Positions 15,302-22,328 of a stretch of 22,328 nucleotides of DNA are shown here, in pieces (the stretch's first letter is position 1; every line of letters starts with the position of its first letter). Both the position numbers and the translations under genes were made by a program. The stretch covers positions 1 to 22,328 of the forward strand of contig DASRJH010000022.1 of the NCBI GenBank assembly GCA_035649575.1. Direction: 5' to 3'. A model generated the notes under the pieces. That model did no database searches. It was not told the origin of the DNA and worked only from the letters and a program-made list of their open reading frames with translations. The stretch is from DASVAL01 sp035649575 (GTDB lineage: Bacteria; Planctomycetota; UBA1135; UBA2386).

Positions 15302-15961
15302 TCAGACCTGGAGTCCGCCGTCGATCGTGAGGACCTGGCCGGTCACGTAGGCTGCGGCTCCTGACAGCAGGTAGTCGACGCAACCGAGGACGTCGTCGAC
15401 GGTCCCGAGCCGCCCGAGGGGAACGCGGGGCAGGAGCCGGCGCTGGCTCTCGTGGTGGCTGTGGCCGTGGGTGATGAGGCCCGGGGCGAGGATGTTGACC
15501 GTGACGCCGGCGGCGGCGACCTCGGCGGCCAGGCTGCGCCCCAGCTGGACGACCGCTGCCTTCGCGGCGAAGTAGACGGGGGCGCGGACCATCGCGCGGT
15601 CCTTGTCGACTCCCGCGGCCGCGAACAGCAGCACGCGGCCGCGTCGCGCGGCGACCATGCTCGGCACGACTGCCTGCAGCGTGTGGAAGGCGGTGTCGAC
15701 GTTGCTCTCGAACATCTGCCGGTAGGTAGTCTCGCTCGTGGCCAGCAGCGGCTGCTCGGCGAAGTCGCCGACACAGTGCACGAGCGCGAACGGAGCGCCG
15801 TGCGCCTTCGCGAACGCGGTGAACGCCGTGCGCACGGCAGCGGGGTCGCTCGCGTCGACGCCCGTGCTGCGTGTCCAGACGATGCTGCGTTCGCGGTGAG
15901 CCGCGGCGATCGAAGCGCCGATGCCCTGTCCGCCGCCGACGATCAGGATCGGGTCGTGCAC
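15302..15961 (-). CDS. Short-chain dehydrogenase/reductase family protein lacking the usual catalytic serine
   Basis: 219 residues from the GTG at 15961, four bases after the stop of the permease gene. Rossmann cofactor motif VGGGQGIG at 8-15, a V-HCVGD segment where NNAG is usual, Asn87 (ESNVDTAF), YFAAK with Tyr130 and Lys134, and NILAPGLI at 157-164, ending with the IDGG motif (213-216). The segment before Tyr130 reads LLFAAAGVDKDR, so no serine stands in the position 13 or 14 residues before the tyrosine. SDR enzymes reduce or oxidise alcohol/carbonyl pairs with NAD(P)H; substrate unknown. It is shorter than most (about 250) and may still bind cofactor. It is probably cotranscribed with the ABC exporter, possibly by chance of packing. 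Confidence 0.8.
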   Translation of the reverse strand: MHDPILIVGGGQGIGASIAAAHRERSIVWTRSTGVDASDPAAVRTAFTAFAKAHGAPFALVHCVGDFAEQPLLATSETTYRQMFESNVDTAFHTLQAVVPSMVAARRGRVLLFAAAGVDKDRAMVRAPVYFAAKAAVVQLGRSLAAEVAAAGVTVNILAPGLITHGHSHHESQRRLLPRVPLGRLGTVDDVLGCVDYLLSGAAAYVTGQVLTIDGGLQV

Positions 15962-15965
15962 GCCG

Positions 15966-17426
15966 TCACCCCGTGCGCAACCAGCCGAGGATCTCCTTGA
16001 GCTTCGGCGGGTTGCCGGTCATCAGCACGCCGACGCGGAAGATCTTGCCCGCGGCCTTGAACGCGAACCACACGCTGCCGAGGATCAACACGGTGGTGAT
16101 CGCATACTCCCATGCGGGCGGCGGGCCGCTCGCGCGGTTCATCATCGCGAACGGCGTGTAGAGCGGGACGTAGGTGAACACGCGCGCCATCAGCCCGTTC
16201 GGCTCCTGAACCACGGGCACCATCGCGAACAGCGGGATCATCAGCAGCAGAAACACCGGCTGCAGCAGGTTCTGCGCCTCCTTGAGGCTGTTGCACACCG
16301 AACCGATCGCGACCAGGATCGCTGCGAACAGCAGGTAGCCGGTCAGGAAGTAGCCGACGAACGACGCGAGATACAGCGGGTCGCCGACGACCTCGGTAAG
16401 GTTCCACTCGCGGAACGCCGGTATCACCTGCGCGCCGAGGTTGACGCCGATCAAGCCGAACACGGCCCACGACAGGATGATCGTGAGCCCGGTCGCGCCG
16501 ATGCCCCAGATCTTGCCCGCCATGAGTTGGCTCGGCGACACCGACGACAGCAGCACCTCGATGATGCGGTTGCTCTTCTCCTCGACGGTGTTGGTCAGCA
16601 GCATCTGCGCCGCGGTGAACACCGCGATCCACAGCAGGTAGACGAAGGCGACCGGCGCGAACTTGTTCGCCTTCTGCTCGCCTTTGACGTCTTCGACGGC
16701 GCCGGTCGCGGTGACCTGCTGCGCCTTGAAGTCGATCCCTTCCTGGATGTGGCGCGCGGTGTCCGGGTCGATCTTCGCTTCGGCGATGCGCAGCTTGCGG
16801 ACGACCCGCGTCGTCGCGCCGGAATACCAATCGCGCAGGGCGTCGTCGGTCAAGTTGTTGGACACGTACTTGAGCTCGTCTGCGTCGCGAACGGGGTCGC
16901 CCTCGAGCACGAAGTACGCGAACAGCTCGCCGGTGCGTACCTTGTCCTTGAGGGCCTTCTCGCGCGCCTCTCGCGTCCCGTCGGCCGCGCCGAGCTCGGC
17001 CAGCGCCACGTATCGATACCTCGCCGCGATCGACTCGATCCTGCCGAGCAGCTTCTTGGCCTCTGCGGGATCGATCCGCGCTTGCTGGTCGGCGAACTTC
17101 TTCGGGAACGTCGATGGGTCTGTCGCGTCGATCGCGTCGATCTCCGCGAGTTGCTCCGGCGACACCTTCGCGTCCACCATGACTCGGCGCAGCGACGCGA
17201 GCTGGTCGTTGGCGCGCGCGTTCCTCTCGATGCGCTCGCCGAGCTTCGCCTCCGTCAGATCGAGCACGGCATACGGTTGCGTCGCCTTCGTCTTCTGCAT
17301 GATCCAGCCGATGCCGATCGCGACGGCGAAGATCGCCGGGAACGCAAGGATGCCGAGCCAGAACGTCTTCGTGCGCACGTTGTCGAGGTACTCGCGTTGC
17401 GCGACGAGGATGGTTTTGTTCGCCAT
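15966..17426 (-). CDS. ABC-2 type transporter permease (NatB/YhaP-like)
   Basis: 486 residues from the ATG at 17426, two bases after the stop of the ATPase gene. TM helix at about 21-42, then a large extracytoplasmic domain (about 44-255), then five hydrophobic segments at about 257-278, 306-328, 354-378, 388-405 and 440-462. The loop after the second helix holds EEKSNRIIEVLLSSVSP (282-298), the signature of the ABC2_membrane_3 (NatB-like) family. The domain boundary and loop sizes match such exporters, which move sodium, drugs or other substrates outward; the substrate is not shown. Paired with the ATPase at 17429-18358 it forms a complete exporter half-unit, working as a dimer. Confidence 0.88.
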   Translation of the reverse strand: MANKTILVAQREYLDNVRTKTFWLGILAFPAIFAVAIGIGWIMQKTKATQPYAVLDLTEAKLGERIERNARANDQLASLRRVMVDAKVSPEQLAEIDAIDATDPSTFPKKFADQQARIDPAEAKKLLGRIESIAARYRYVALAELGAADGTREAREKALKDKVRTGELFAYFVLEGDPVRDADELKYVSNNLTDDALRDWYSGATTRVVRKLRIAEAKIDPDTARHIQEGIDFKAQQVTATGAVEDVKGEQKANKFAPVAFVYLLWIAVFTAAQMLLTNTVEEKSNRIIEVLLSSVSPSQLMAGKIWGIGATGLTIILSWAVFGLIGVNLGAQVIPAFREWNLTEVVGDPLYLASFVGYFLTGYLLFAAILVAIGSVCNSLKEAQNLLQPVFLLLMIPLFAMVPVVQEPNGLMARVFTYVPLYTPFAMMNRASGPPPAWEYAITTVLILGSVWFAFKAAGKIFRVGVLMTGNPPKLKEILGWLRTG

Positions 17427-17428
17427 GG

Positions 17429-18358
17429 TCAGCGTCCCGCTCCGGCGGCTTCGAGCCGCTGGTTTGCTTCCTCGACGGTGCGAATGAAGACCTCGTGCAG
17501 CGACGGCTCGCGGTAGTCGAAGCGCCGCACGGTGACGCGGTCGATCAGCCAGCGCAGCGCCTGCTGCGGGTCGGCGCCGCGCTGCAGGAAGATCTCGGCG
17601 TGCTTGCCGTGGTCGTTGACGCGCGCCGCGTGCGGCAGGTCCTTCAGCGCGAGGCCGTCGCCGTCGTAGTCGAGCTGGATGCCGAGGTCGCGGCCCTTCT
17701 TGACCTCCGCGAGCGTGCCCGCGAACTGCAGCTTGCTCTTGTGGATCATCATCACGTAGTCGCAGAGCTGCTCGGCCTGCTCCATGCCGTGGGTGCTGAA
17801 GATGACCGTGCGGCCTTGGCGCTTCATGTCGAGGATGATGTCGCGCATCGTGTCGCGGTTGACGGGGTCGAGGCCGCTGAACGGCTCGTCGAGGATCACG
17901 AGCTCGGGCTCGTGGATGATCGAGCCGAGCACCTGGACCTTCTGGCCCATGCCCTTGCTCATCGCCTCGCACTTCTTGTCGAGCCAGTCGCCGAGGCCGT
18001 AGCGGGTCAGCAGCCCGCGCGCCTTCTCGTTCGCGGTGCTGCGGTCCATGCCCTTGAGCTTGCCGAAGTAGGCGACGATCTCCGCCGTCTTCATCTTCTT
18101 GTAGAGCCCCTTCTCCTCCGGCAGGTAGCCGAGCCGGTCCTTGACCTCGGCGGCGTCCGGATGGCCGAGCACCGAGATCTGGCCTTCGTCGGGGTGGAAG
18201 ATGCTCATCACCATGCGGATCGTCGTCGTCTTGCCGGCGCCGTTCTGGCCGAGGAACCCGTAGATGCATCCCTTGGGAACCTCGAGCGAGAGATCGCACA
18301 CGGCCGTGAACGAACCGAATCGCTTGGTGACACCTCGGAGAGTCAGCGCGTGGTCCAT
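17429..18358 (-). CDS. ABC transporter ATP-binding protein (NatA-like)
   Basis: 309 residues from the ATG at 18358. Walker A GQNGAGKTT at 37-45, signature MSKGMGQKVQ at 133-142 (a variant of LSGGQ, common in NatA-type and other exporter ATPases), Walker B VILDEP at 154-159, and the switch His190. The last ~70 residues form the extra C-terminal domain seen in NatA-type exporter ATPases. It energises the permease encoded next, with a two-base gap (coupled translation). It would sit on the cytoplasmic face. Substrate unknown; no sodium-specific residue can be seen. Confidence 0.93.
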   Translation of the reverse strand: MDHALTLRGVTKRFGSFTAVCDLSLEVPKGCIYGFLGQNGAGKTTTIRMVMSIFHPDEGQISVLGHPDAAEVKDRLGYLPEEKGLYKKMKTAEIVAYFGKLKGMDRSTANEKARGLLTRYGLGDWLDKKCEAMSKGMGQKVQVLGSIIHEPELVILDEPFSGLDPVNRDTMRDIILDMKRQGRTVIFSTHGMEQAEQLCDYVMMIHKSKLQFAGTLAEVKKGRDLGIQLDYDGDGLALKDLPHAARVNDHGKHAEIFLQRGADPQQALRWLIDRVTVRRFDYREPSLHEVFIRTVEEANQRLEAAGAGR

Positions 18359-18415
18359 GCGGGCGAGTTGCGGCCGGTGGCCACACTGCCGGCAAGATTG
18401 TCGAACCAGTTGCCT

Positions 18416-18429
18416 CGGAGCAAGCTCCG
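18416..18429. promoter_or_regulatory. Perfect inverted repeat CGGAGC-AA-GCTCCG
   Basis: Six-base arms around a two-base gap, in the 90-bp space between the oxidoreductase stop (18449) and the ATPase start (18358). It could be an operator for the ABC genes or a terminator stem for the gene upstream; the arms are short and no T-run follows. TTGCTC and GACAAT 15 bases apart overlap it on the minus strand, a weak promoter-like pair. Confidence 0.25.
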
Positions 18430-18448
18430 TCTGCTCGGGAGCGATCGT

Positions 18449-19678
18449 TCAGTCGTTCTGGAACCGGCGAGGTGCAAAAAGCGCAATCGAGGCGTGGCGG
18501 CTCTGGCCGTCGACGATCATCTCGGCGAGGCAGCGACCGGCGAGGAACGCGAAGCTGAGGCCGTAGCCGTTGAAGGCCAGCAGCGCGAACTCCCCGGAGC
18601 GCCCCGGCAGCGCGCCGACGATCGGCAGCCCGTCCGGGGTGCCGGCCATGATGCCAGTCCACACGTGAGGGAAGGGCGTAGAGCGCAGCACGGGGAAGTG
18701 CTCGTGCACGTAGGTGAGCAGGTTCTGCGTCACCTGCGGATGGTGCGTGCTGTCGTCGAGGATGCCGAGCTCTTCGCCGGGCACCGACCAGCGTTTGCCG
18801 CCGATCACGAAGCGGCCTCGGCTCATGCGGAAGTACTCGTAGCAGAAGTTGCTCGACATCGCATACGCGGGGAACTGCGCGGCCACGGCTGCCGGCAACG
18901 CGTCCGTGGCGATTACCTGGCCGCGGAACGCGAACACGGTGCGCGCGAGCAGGCCTGTCGTGTCGAGCTCGCGCGCGAGCGCCGACGTGCAGTGCACGAC
19001 GATCGCGCTGCGCACGCTGCGGCCGTCGTGCAGGTTCACCTCGAAGTTGCCGGCACCTCCCCCGATGGACCGGACGCGGGCTCCCTCGACGATCAACGCG
19101 CCGGCCGCGGCGGCGGCTGCAGCGAGCCCTCGCACCATGCGCACCGGCTGCACGATCGCTTCGCCAGAGAGGTGCAACGCGCCGTGGAAGCCGGTGCCGG
19201 CCGGCAGCCAGCATGCGAGCTCGCCGGGAGGCACGAGCGCATGCGGCTTGTGCTCGCTCGACAGCAGCGTCGCAGCCTCTTGCAGCTCCTTCCACTCGTG
19301 TGGTGTCTCGGCGAGCCGCAGGCCGCCGCTCTGGTCGAGCTCACAGTCGACGTCGTTTTCGGCGAGGGCCGCGCGCAGGGCTTCGTGGTTGTCGCGCAGG
19401 AAGTCCCACAACAAGCGCGCGCGCGTCTCGCCGAACTGGCCGTGGATGCGATGGTAGTGTTCGCCGAGTCCGAGCAGCAGCTGGCCGTCGTTGCGGCCGC
19501 TGGCGCGGCTCGCGACCGTTGCCTGCTCGAGCACCGCGACGCCGACGCCGGCGCGCGCCAGGTGCAGAGCGGTCGAGATGCCGGCGATGCCGCCGCCGAC
19601 GACGAGTACGTCGGTCGTCGCGGGCAGCGAAGCGCCTGCTCGGAACGGCGGCGTCTCCAGCAACCACAGCGAGGTCAC
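18449..19678 (-). CDS. FAD-dependent oxidoreductase (DAO family)
   Basis: 409 residues from the GTG at 19678, which overlaps the stop of the upstream gene (GTGA). N-terminal FAD-binding Rossmann motif DVLVVGGGIAGISTALHLAR (23-42, Gly28, Gly30, Gly33), a second conserved FAD segment around 50-66, and a C-terminal NGYGLSFAFLAGRC motif closing the FAD site. Overall order fits the D-amino-acid/glycine/sarcosine oxidase superfamily (PF01266), including gamma-glutamylputrescine oxidase-like proteins. It would oxidise an amine or amino acid substrate, not identifiable here. It is translationally coupled to the membrane protein at 19675-20403 with no other known partner. Confidence 0.85.
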   Translation of the reverse strand: MTSLWLLETPPFRAGASLPATTDVLVVGGGIAGISTALHLARAGVGVAVLEQATVASRASGRNDGQLLLGLGEHYHRIHGQFGETRARLLWDFLRDNHEALRAALAENDVDCELDQSGGLRLAETPHEWKELQEAATLLSSEHKPHALVPPGELACWLPAGTGFHGALHLSGEAIVQPVRMVRGLAAAAAAAGALIVEGARVRSIGGGAGNFEVNLHDGRSVRSAIVVHCTSALARELDTTGLLARTVFAFRGQVIATDALPAAVAAQFPAYAMSSNFCYEYFRMSRGRFVIGGKRWSVPGEELGILDDSTHHPQVTQNLLTYVHEHFPVLRSTPFPHVWTGIMAGTPDGLPIVGALPGRSGEFALLAFNGYGLSFAFLAGRCLAEMIVDGQSRHASIALFAPRRFQND

Positions 19679-20403
19679 GGCCGTGCGTCCGCGGCCGCGA
19701 GGTCGTTCTCGAGGATCATGATCTTCTGCCAGACCTTTCGGCTGAGGCCGGTCGTCAGGTTCTCGATGTCGTCCACTGCTGCGACGGCTTGCGCATCGGG
19801 GAAGTCCTGCACGTAGAGGGCGGCCACCTTGCCCATCAGCGACAGCATCTCGCTGCAGTAGTCGAGGTATCGGACCAGTTCGAAGGGCGTCAGCGTGCGC
19901 GCGGGGGAGGATGTGGTATCCGGCCCCTTGTGCATGCTGCGGTCGGGATCCTTCGTGAGCTGGTGCATGTCGACGATGTGCGCCATGGCGCGCAGCTCGT
20001 GCAGTGCCTGCAGGCAGCGGCGGCGCTTGCTGCGCTGGTCGAGGCTCAGCACGTAGACGGCGCCGGCACCGAGGAAGAAGAGCATCGACAGGGTGGCTTC
20101 GACGGTCTGCAGCCAGTCGGTCAGCGACACTGCCGCGGCGGGGCCGCCGACCGCGGGCTTCATCGAGGCAAACGACAGCGCGATCGCGGCTACGCCCGCG
20201 AGCAGCAACGAGACCGAGATCGCGCGCAGCCACCAGTTGGGTTTGCGGATGCTCGCACTGCGTTCGACGTTCGTGCGCGCGAGCTGCAGCAGCTCATTGG
20301 CAACGGCGCCGAGCCCTGCCGCGGGAAACCGTTCGCGGATGCGATCCCCGAGCCGGGCAATCGTCTCGATGATGCGCTGGGAATCGAGCCGCGAGTAGGA
20401 CAC
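19675..20403 (-). CDS. Two-helix membrane protein of unknown function
   Basis: 242 residues from the GTG at 20403, preceded by GAGG eight bases upstream, which is preferred over an in-frame extension back to 20640. An N-terminal amphipathic region (about 5-50), transmembrane helices at about 57-80 and 103-121, then a Lys/Arg-rich stretch (KRRR) and a long helical C-terminal domain (about 128-240) with conserved-looking HELRAMAHIVDMHQLTKDPD. Both ends are probably cytoplasmic. I do not recognise the family. Its stop overlaps the FAD oxidoreductase start, so the two are likely made together. Confidence 0.72.
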   Translation of the reverse strand: MSYSRLDSQRIIETIARLGDRIRERFPAAGLGAVANELLQLARTNVERSASIRKPNWWLRAISVSLLLAGVAAIALSFASMKPAVGGPAAAVSLTDWLQTVEATLSMLFFLGAGAVYVLSLDQRSKRRRCLQALHELRAMAHIVDMHQLTKDPDRSMHKGPDTTSSPARTLTPFELVRYLDYCSEMLSLMGKVAALYVQDFPDAQAVAAVDDIENLTTGLSRKVWQKIMILENDLAAADARP

Positions 20404-20480
20404 GGGGGAATCCTCGGTCCGAATCCTCGGTTCTGGGCGACCTGGAAGCGAGCGAATCCTCCACGACCGCGGAGTCTGGA
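20404..20480 (-). promoter_or_regulatory. Three GAGGATTC copies upstream of the membrane protein gene
   Basis: On the minus strand GAGGATTC occurs at 20408-20415, 20421-20428 and 20454-20461. The first serves as the ribosome-binding site of the gene starting at 20403. The others look like duplicated ribosome-binding sites or a repeated regulatory motif; neither has a start codon at normal spacing in a sensible frame. Confidence 0.3.
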
Positions 20481-20601
20481 CCCGCGGGTCGGGCCCGGAT
20501 CGCGGTTGTTCGAAGTTGCAGATGCCTGGTGGAAAGCCTGCTCGGGCTCGGTCGCGCTTGCAAAGCTCCGTGTGGTGCCAGCTCCCGTGTGGTGTGTCGA
20601 T

Positions 20602-20619
20602 CCTGCTCAGCGGAGCAGG
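20602..20619. repeat. Hairpin CCTGCTC-AGCG-GAGCAGG across a stop codon
   Basis: A perfect seven-base inverted repeat with a four-base loop. On the minus strand the loop and one arm contain the TGA stop of the candidate small gene. It could stabilise or end that transcript, though no T-run follows. Confidence 0.45.
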
Positions 20620-20780
20620 AACAACAACAGGAGCATGCAAAGAGCCAGGATGGTCAGCGCGACGGAGGTCCGGTTCAGGGTGGTGGTCGCACCTACGCGC
20701 ATGTTGACGGTGGCAGTCACGTGCTGCGGTTGGTTGGGTGTGGTGGGATGGTTGGAAGTGGCAGAGGGACAGGAAGTGAT
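20607..20780 (-). CDS. Candidate small membrane-tail protein, start uncertain (AUC 20780, GTG 20720 or ATG 20702)
   Basis: 57 codons if started at AUC 20780. A perfect AGGAGG lies at 20788-20793, seven bases before that AUC in the same frame, but no ATG, GTG or TTG is at a usual distance. From GTG 20720 it would be 37 residues, from ATG 20702 it would be 31, without a visible ribosome-binding site. The N-terminal part is polar (Thr, Pro, Asn, His), without Lys or acidic residues; the last 18 residues (VALTILALCMLLLLFLLR) form one hydrophobic helix, giving a tail-anchored look. About 80% of third positions are G or C, in line with a real gene. No homologue recognised. It stands ~200 bp ahead of the membrane protein gene at 20403. 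Confidence 0.3.
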   Translation of the reverse strand: MTSCPSATSNHPTTPNQPQHVTATVNMRVGATTTLNRTSVALTILALCMLLLLFLLR

Positions 20781-20830
20781 AGTCAGTCCTCCTGCGGCAG
20801 TTGCAGAATCAACTCAGATGAGAAGTGCTT

Positions 20831-21014
20831 CCGCCTAGGTTCTGCCCCGTGATAAAGGGGCATTGCGGCCAGAAGCGCACGGGGTACTTTCGCCTGTTAT
20901 TGTCGGTGGGCAGCGGTAGACTGCCGGGCCTTCGAGCGCCGGAGACACGAGCAGAACTCGAATTGCGGCAGCATATTCGCCCGCGCGAAAATCAAGTAGC
21001 AAAAACCGCACGCC
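20831..21014 (+). promoter_or_regulatory. Hairpin-rich leader of metK
   Basis: Four short inverted repeats precede metK: TGCCCC/GGGGCA (20843-20862), GGCAG/CTGCC (20909-20925), CGAG/CTCG (20948-20960) and TTCGC/GCGAA (20976-20989). A weak promoter-like pair TTGCGG (20863-20868) and TACTTT (20885-20890) with 16-base spacing would put the transcript start after the first hairpin. No consensus of SAM-I, SAM-II or SAH riboswitches is seen. No Shine-Dalgarno is visible before the metK ATG. Confidence 0.35.
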
Positions 21015-22208
21015 ATGAGCAAGGAACTTCGCCTCTTCACCAGCGAGTCGGTCAGCGAGGGTCACCCGGACAAGGTCTGTGACCAGATCTCGGATGCGGT
21101 GCTCGATGCGATCCTGACGCAGGATCCGGAGTCACGGGTGGCCTGCGAGACGATGGTCTCGCGCGGCTTCGTGATCGTTGCCGGCGAGATCACCACCAAG
21201 GCGCAGATCGACTTCCAGGACGTCGTGCGCGGAGTAGTCAAGGACATCGGCTACTGCGACCCGGAGATCGGCTTCGACTACAACTCGTCGGCCGTGCTGG
21301 TGTCGATCGGGCGTCAGGCGGCCGACATCGCGCTTGGCGTCGATGCGGCTACGTCGCAGAGCAAGGAGCAGGGCGCGGGCGATCAAGGCATGATGTTCGG
21401 CTACGCGTGTCGCGAGACCGACGTGTTGATGCCGTTCCCGATCCACTTCAGCCACCGCCTGCTCGAGGCTCTGGCCGCCGCCCGCAAGAACCGTCGGTTC
21501 AAGTTCTTGCGTCCCGATGCCAAGAGCCAGCTCACGGTCGAATACGACGCCGACCATCGGCCCGTCCGCATCCACACGGTCGTCATCTCGCACCAACACA
21601 GTCCCGACGTGCCCACGGCGGAACTGCAGCAGGCGCTCAAGTCCGTGGCGCTCGAGGTCCTTCCCAAGGCCATGGTCGACGCCGACACCAAGTGGTTCCT
21701 CAACCCGACGGGGCGCTTCGTCGAAGGTGGGCCGAAGGCCGACGCCGGTCTGACGGGTCGCAAGATCATCGTCGATACCTACGGTGGCATGGGACGCCAC
21801 GGCGGCGGCGCCTTCTCGGGCAAGGATCCGAGCAAGGTGGATCGTTCAGCGGCGTACGCCTGTCGCTGGGTTGCGAAGAACGTCGTCGCCGCGGGCTATG
21901 CCGATCGCTGCGAGGTGCAGGTCGCGTACGCGATCGGTGTGGCGCAGCCCGTCAGCATCCGCTGCGACTTGTTCGGCACCGGCAAGGTCAGCGAGGACAA
22001 GTTGACCGCCGCGATTCGCGAGGTCTTCGATCTGCGGCCGGCCGCGATCATCCGCGATCTGGAGCTCAAGCGGCCGGTGTTCCGCCGCACGGCTTCGTAT
22101 GGGCACTTCGGCCGGCAGGAGTTCGCGTGGGAGCGGCTGAACCGCGTCGATCAGCTGCGTAAGAAACTCGGCTCACTTTCCTTTCCGACCGCGACTCCTA
22201 CGGCGTAG
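21015..22208 (+). CDS. metK: S-adenosylmethionine synthetase (MetK)
   Basis: 397 residues, the usual bacterial length being about 384-400. It makes SAM from methionine and ATP, in the cytoplasm, as a homotetramer. The start is set by the family's opening LFTSESVSEGHPDK (7-20). Signature GAGDQGMMFGYA at 120-131, the second signature GGGAFSGKDPSKVDRSAAY at 263-281, plus catalytic-site FLNPTGRFVEGGP and YGHFGR near the end. All expected motifs are present. It is divergent from the minus-strand genes and stands alone in the window. There is no clear ribosome-binding site, so initiation may depend on leader structure or be SD-independent. Confidence 0.97.
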   Translation: MSKELRLFTSESVSEGHPDKVCDQISDAVLDAILTQDPESRVACETMVSRGFVIVAGEITTKAQIDFQDVVRGVVKDIGYCDPEIGFDYNSSAVLVSIGRQAADIALGVDAATSQSKEQGAGDQGMMFGYACRETDVLMPFPIHFSHRLLEALAAARKNRRFKFLRPDAKSQLTVEYDADHRPVRIHTVVISHQHSPDVPTAELQQALKSVALEVLPKAMVDADTKWFLNPTGRFVEGGPKADAGLTGRKIIVDTYGGMGRHGGGAFSGKDPSKVDRSAAYACRWVAKNVVAAGYADRCEVQVAYAIGVAQPVSIRCDLFGTGKVSEDKLTAAIREVFDLRPAAIIRDLELKRPVFRRTASYGHFGRQEFAWERLNRVDQLRKKLGSLSFPTATPTA

Positions 22209-22220
22209 GGCGGGAAGCAG

Positions 22221-22260
22221 CAGGCACCGTCACCACTGTGCGTGCCTGTCACTTCAGTGG
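22221..22260 (+). terminator. Interleaved inverted repeats 3' of metK (pseudoknot or terminator candidate)
   Basis: CAGGCAC (22221-22227) can pair with GTGCCTG (22242-22248), and CCACTG (22233-22238), lying in the loop of the first, can pair with CAGTGG (22255-22260) beyond it. This is the geometry of an H-type pseudoknot. It begins 12 bases after the metK stop. It may end the metK transcript or be the 5' structure of a gene beyond the window; no T-run is seen. Confidence 0.4.
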
Positions 22261-22328
22261 ATTCCTTGGCCAGGGTTGGTTTCGTCCCGCGGGGCCGCGA
22301 CTATTGAGAATGGCCGTGGTCCAACCGG

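Noticed and set aside
20831..21014. Known SAM-I, SAM-II or SAH riboswitch before metK
   Set aside because: No matching consensus bases; only short unconnected stems are visible, so it is listed as an unassigned leader instead.
1..22328. tRNA, rRNA, transposase or integrase genes
   Set aside because: None seen on either strand; no insertion-sequence ends or attachment-site duplications found.

Overview
The window is a high-GC bacterial chromosome segment, densely coded and mostly on the minus strand. The best guess for the host is a Planctomycetota-type bacterium. The clues are a small secreted Cys/Gly protein of a style common there, N-terminal type IV pilin-like genes with aspartate-rich loops, and a PurL that carries PurS-like domains at its N-terminus. 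This is inference from protein style; there is no rRNA or other marker in the window to settle it.

Layout, left to right. 1-1420 (minus, cut by the window edge): a lipoprotein built of ~107-residue Ig-like (Big-1/invasin type) repeats. 1632-3960 (minus): a three-gene cassette of type IV pilin-like proteins (PilV-like, PilW-like with a calcium-loop motif, PilX-like), followed by a hairpin-rich gap before the lipoprotein. 4103-5359 (minus): a membrane-anchored helical-repeat protein. 5491-10232 (minus): a tightly packed purine cluster, purL > purQ > tiny two-helix membrane protein > LOG-family nucleotide phosphoribohydrolase, with 4-base stop/start overlaps at two of the three junctions. 10346-10819 (plus): small secreted protein. 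10870-11646 (minus): secreted protein with a cysteine-patterned helix and a Lys/Ala-rich tail. 11805-15188 (minus): panB, and upstream of it a poly(A) polymerase/CCA-transferase family gene with a very long, low-complexity, arginine-block tail. 15302-18358 (minus): ABC exporter ATPase > permease > SDR oxidoreductase. 18449-20403 (minus): a two-helix membrane protein overlapping an FAD-dependent oxidoreductase. 20607-20780 (minus): a candidate tiny membrane protein. 21015-22208 (plus): metK with a structured-looking leader and a possible pseudoknot behind its stop codon.

How the genes fit together: purL and purQ make the FGAM synthase of purine synthesis, and LOG acts on nucleoside monophosphates, so that operon is about purine nucleotides. 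The pilin cassette and the Ig-repeat lipoprotein are probably cell-surface functions. panB (pantothenate/CoA) and metK (SAM) are ordinary housekeeping genes.

Most interesting observations: (1) the poly(A) polymerase gene has no ATG, GTG or TTG before its essential nucleotide-binding motif, which points to a near-cognate AUA start, a parallel to the AUU start reported for E. coli pcnB; (2) the same protein ends in a ~450-residue tail with three Arg8-Gly/Arg-Gly blocks set in acidic filler; (3) a small ORF nearby has a perfect AGGAGG seven bases before an in-frame AUC; (4) an unassigned hairpin-rich leader and a 3' pseudoknot candidate flank metK.
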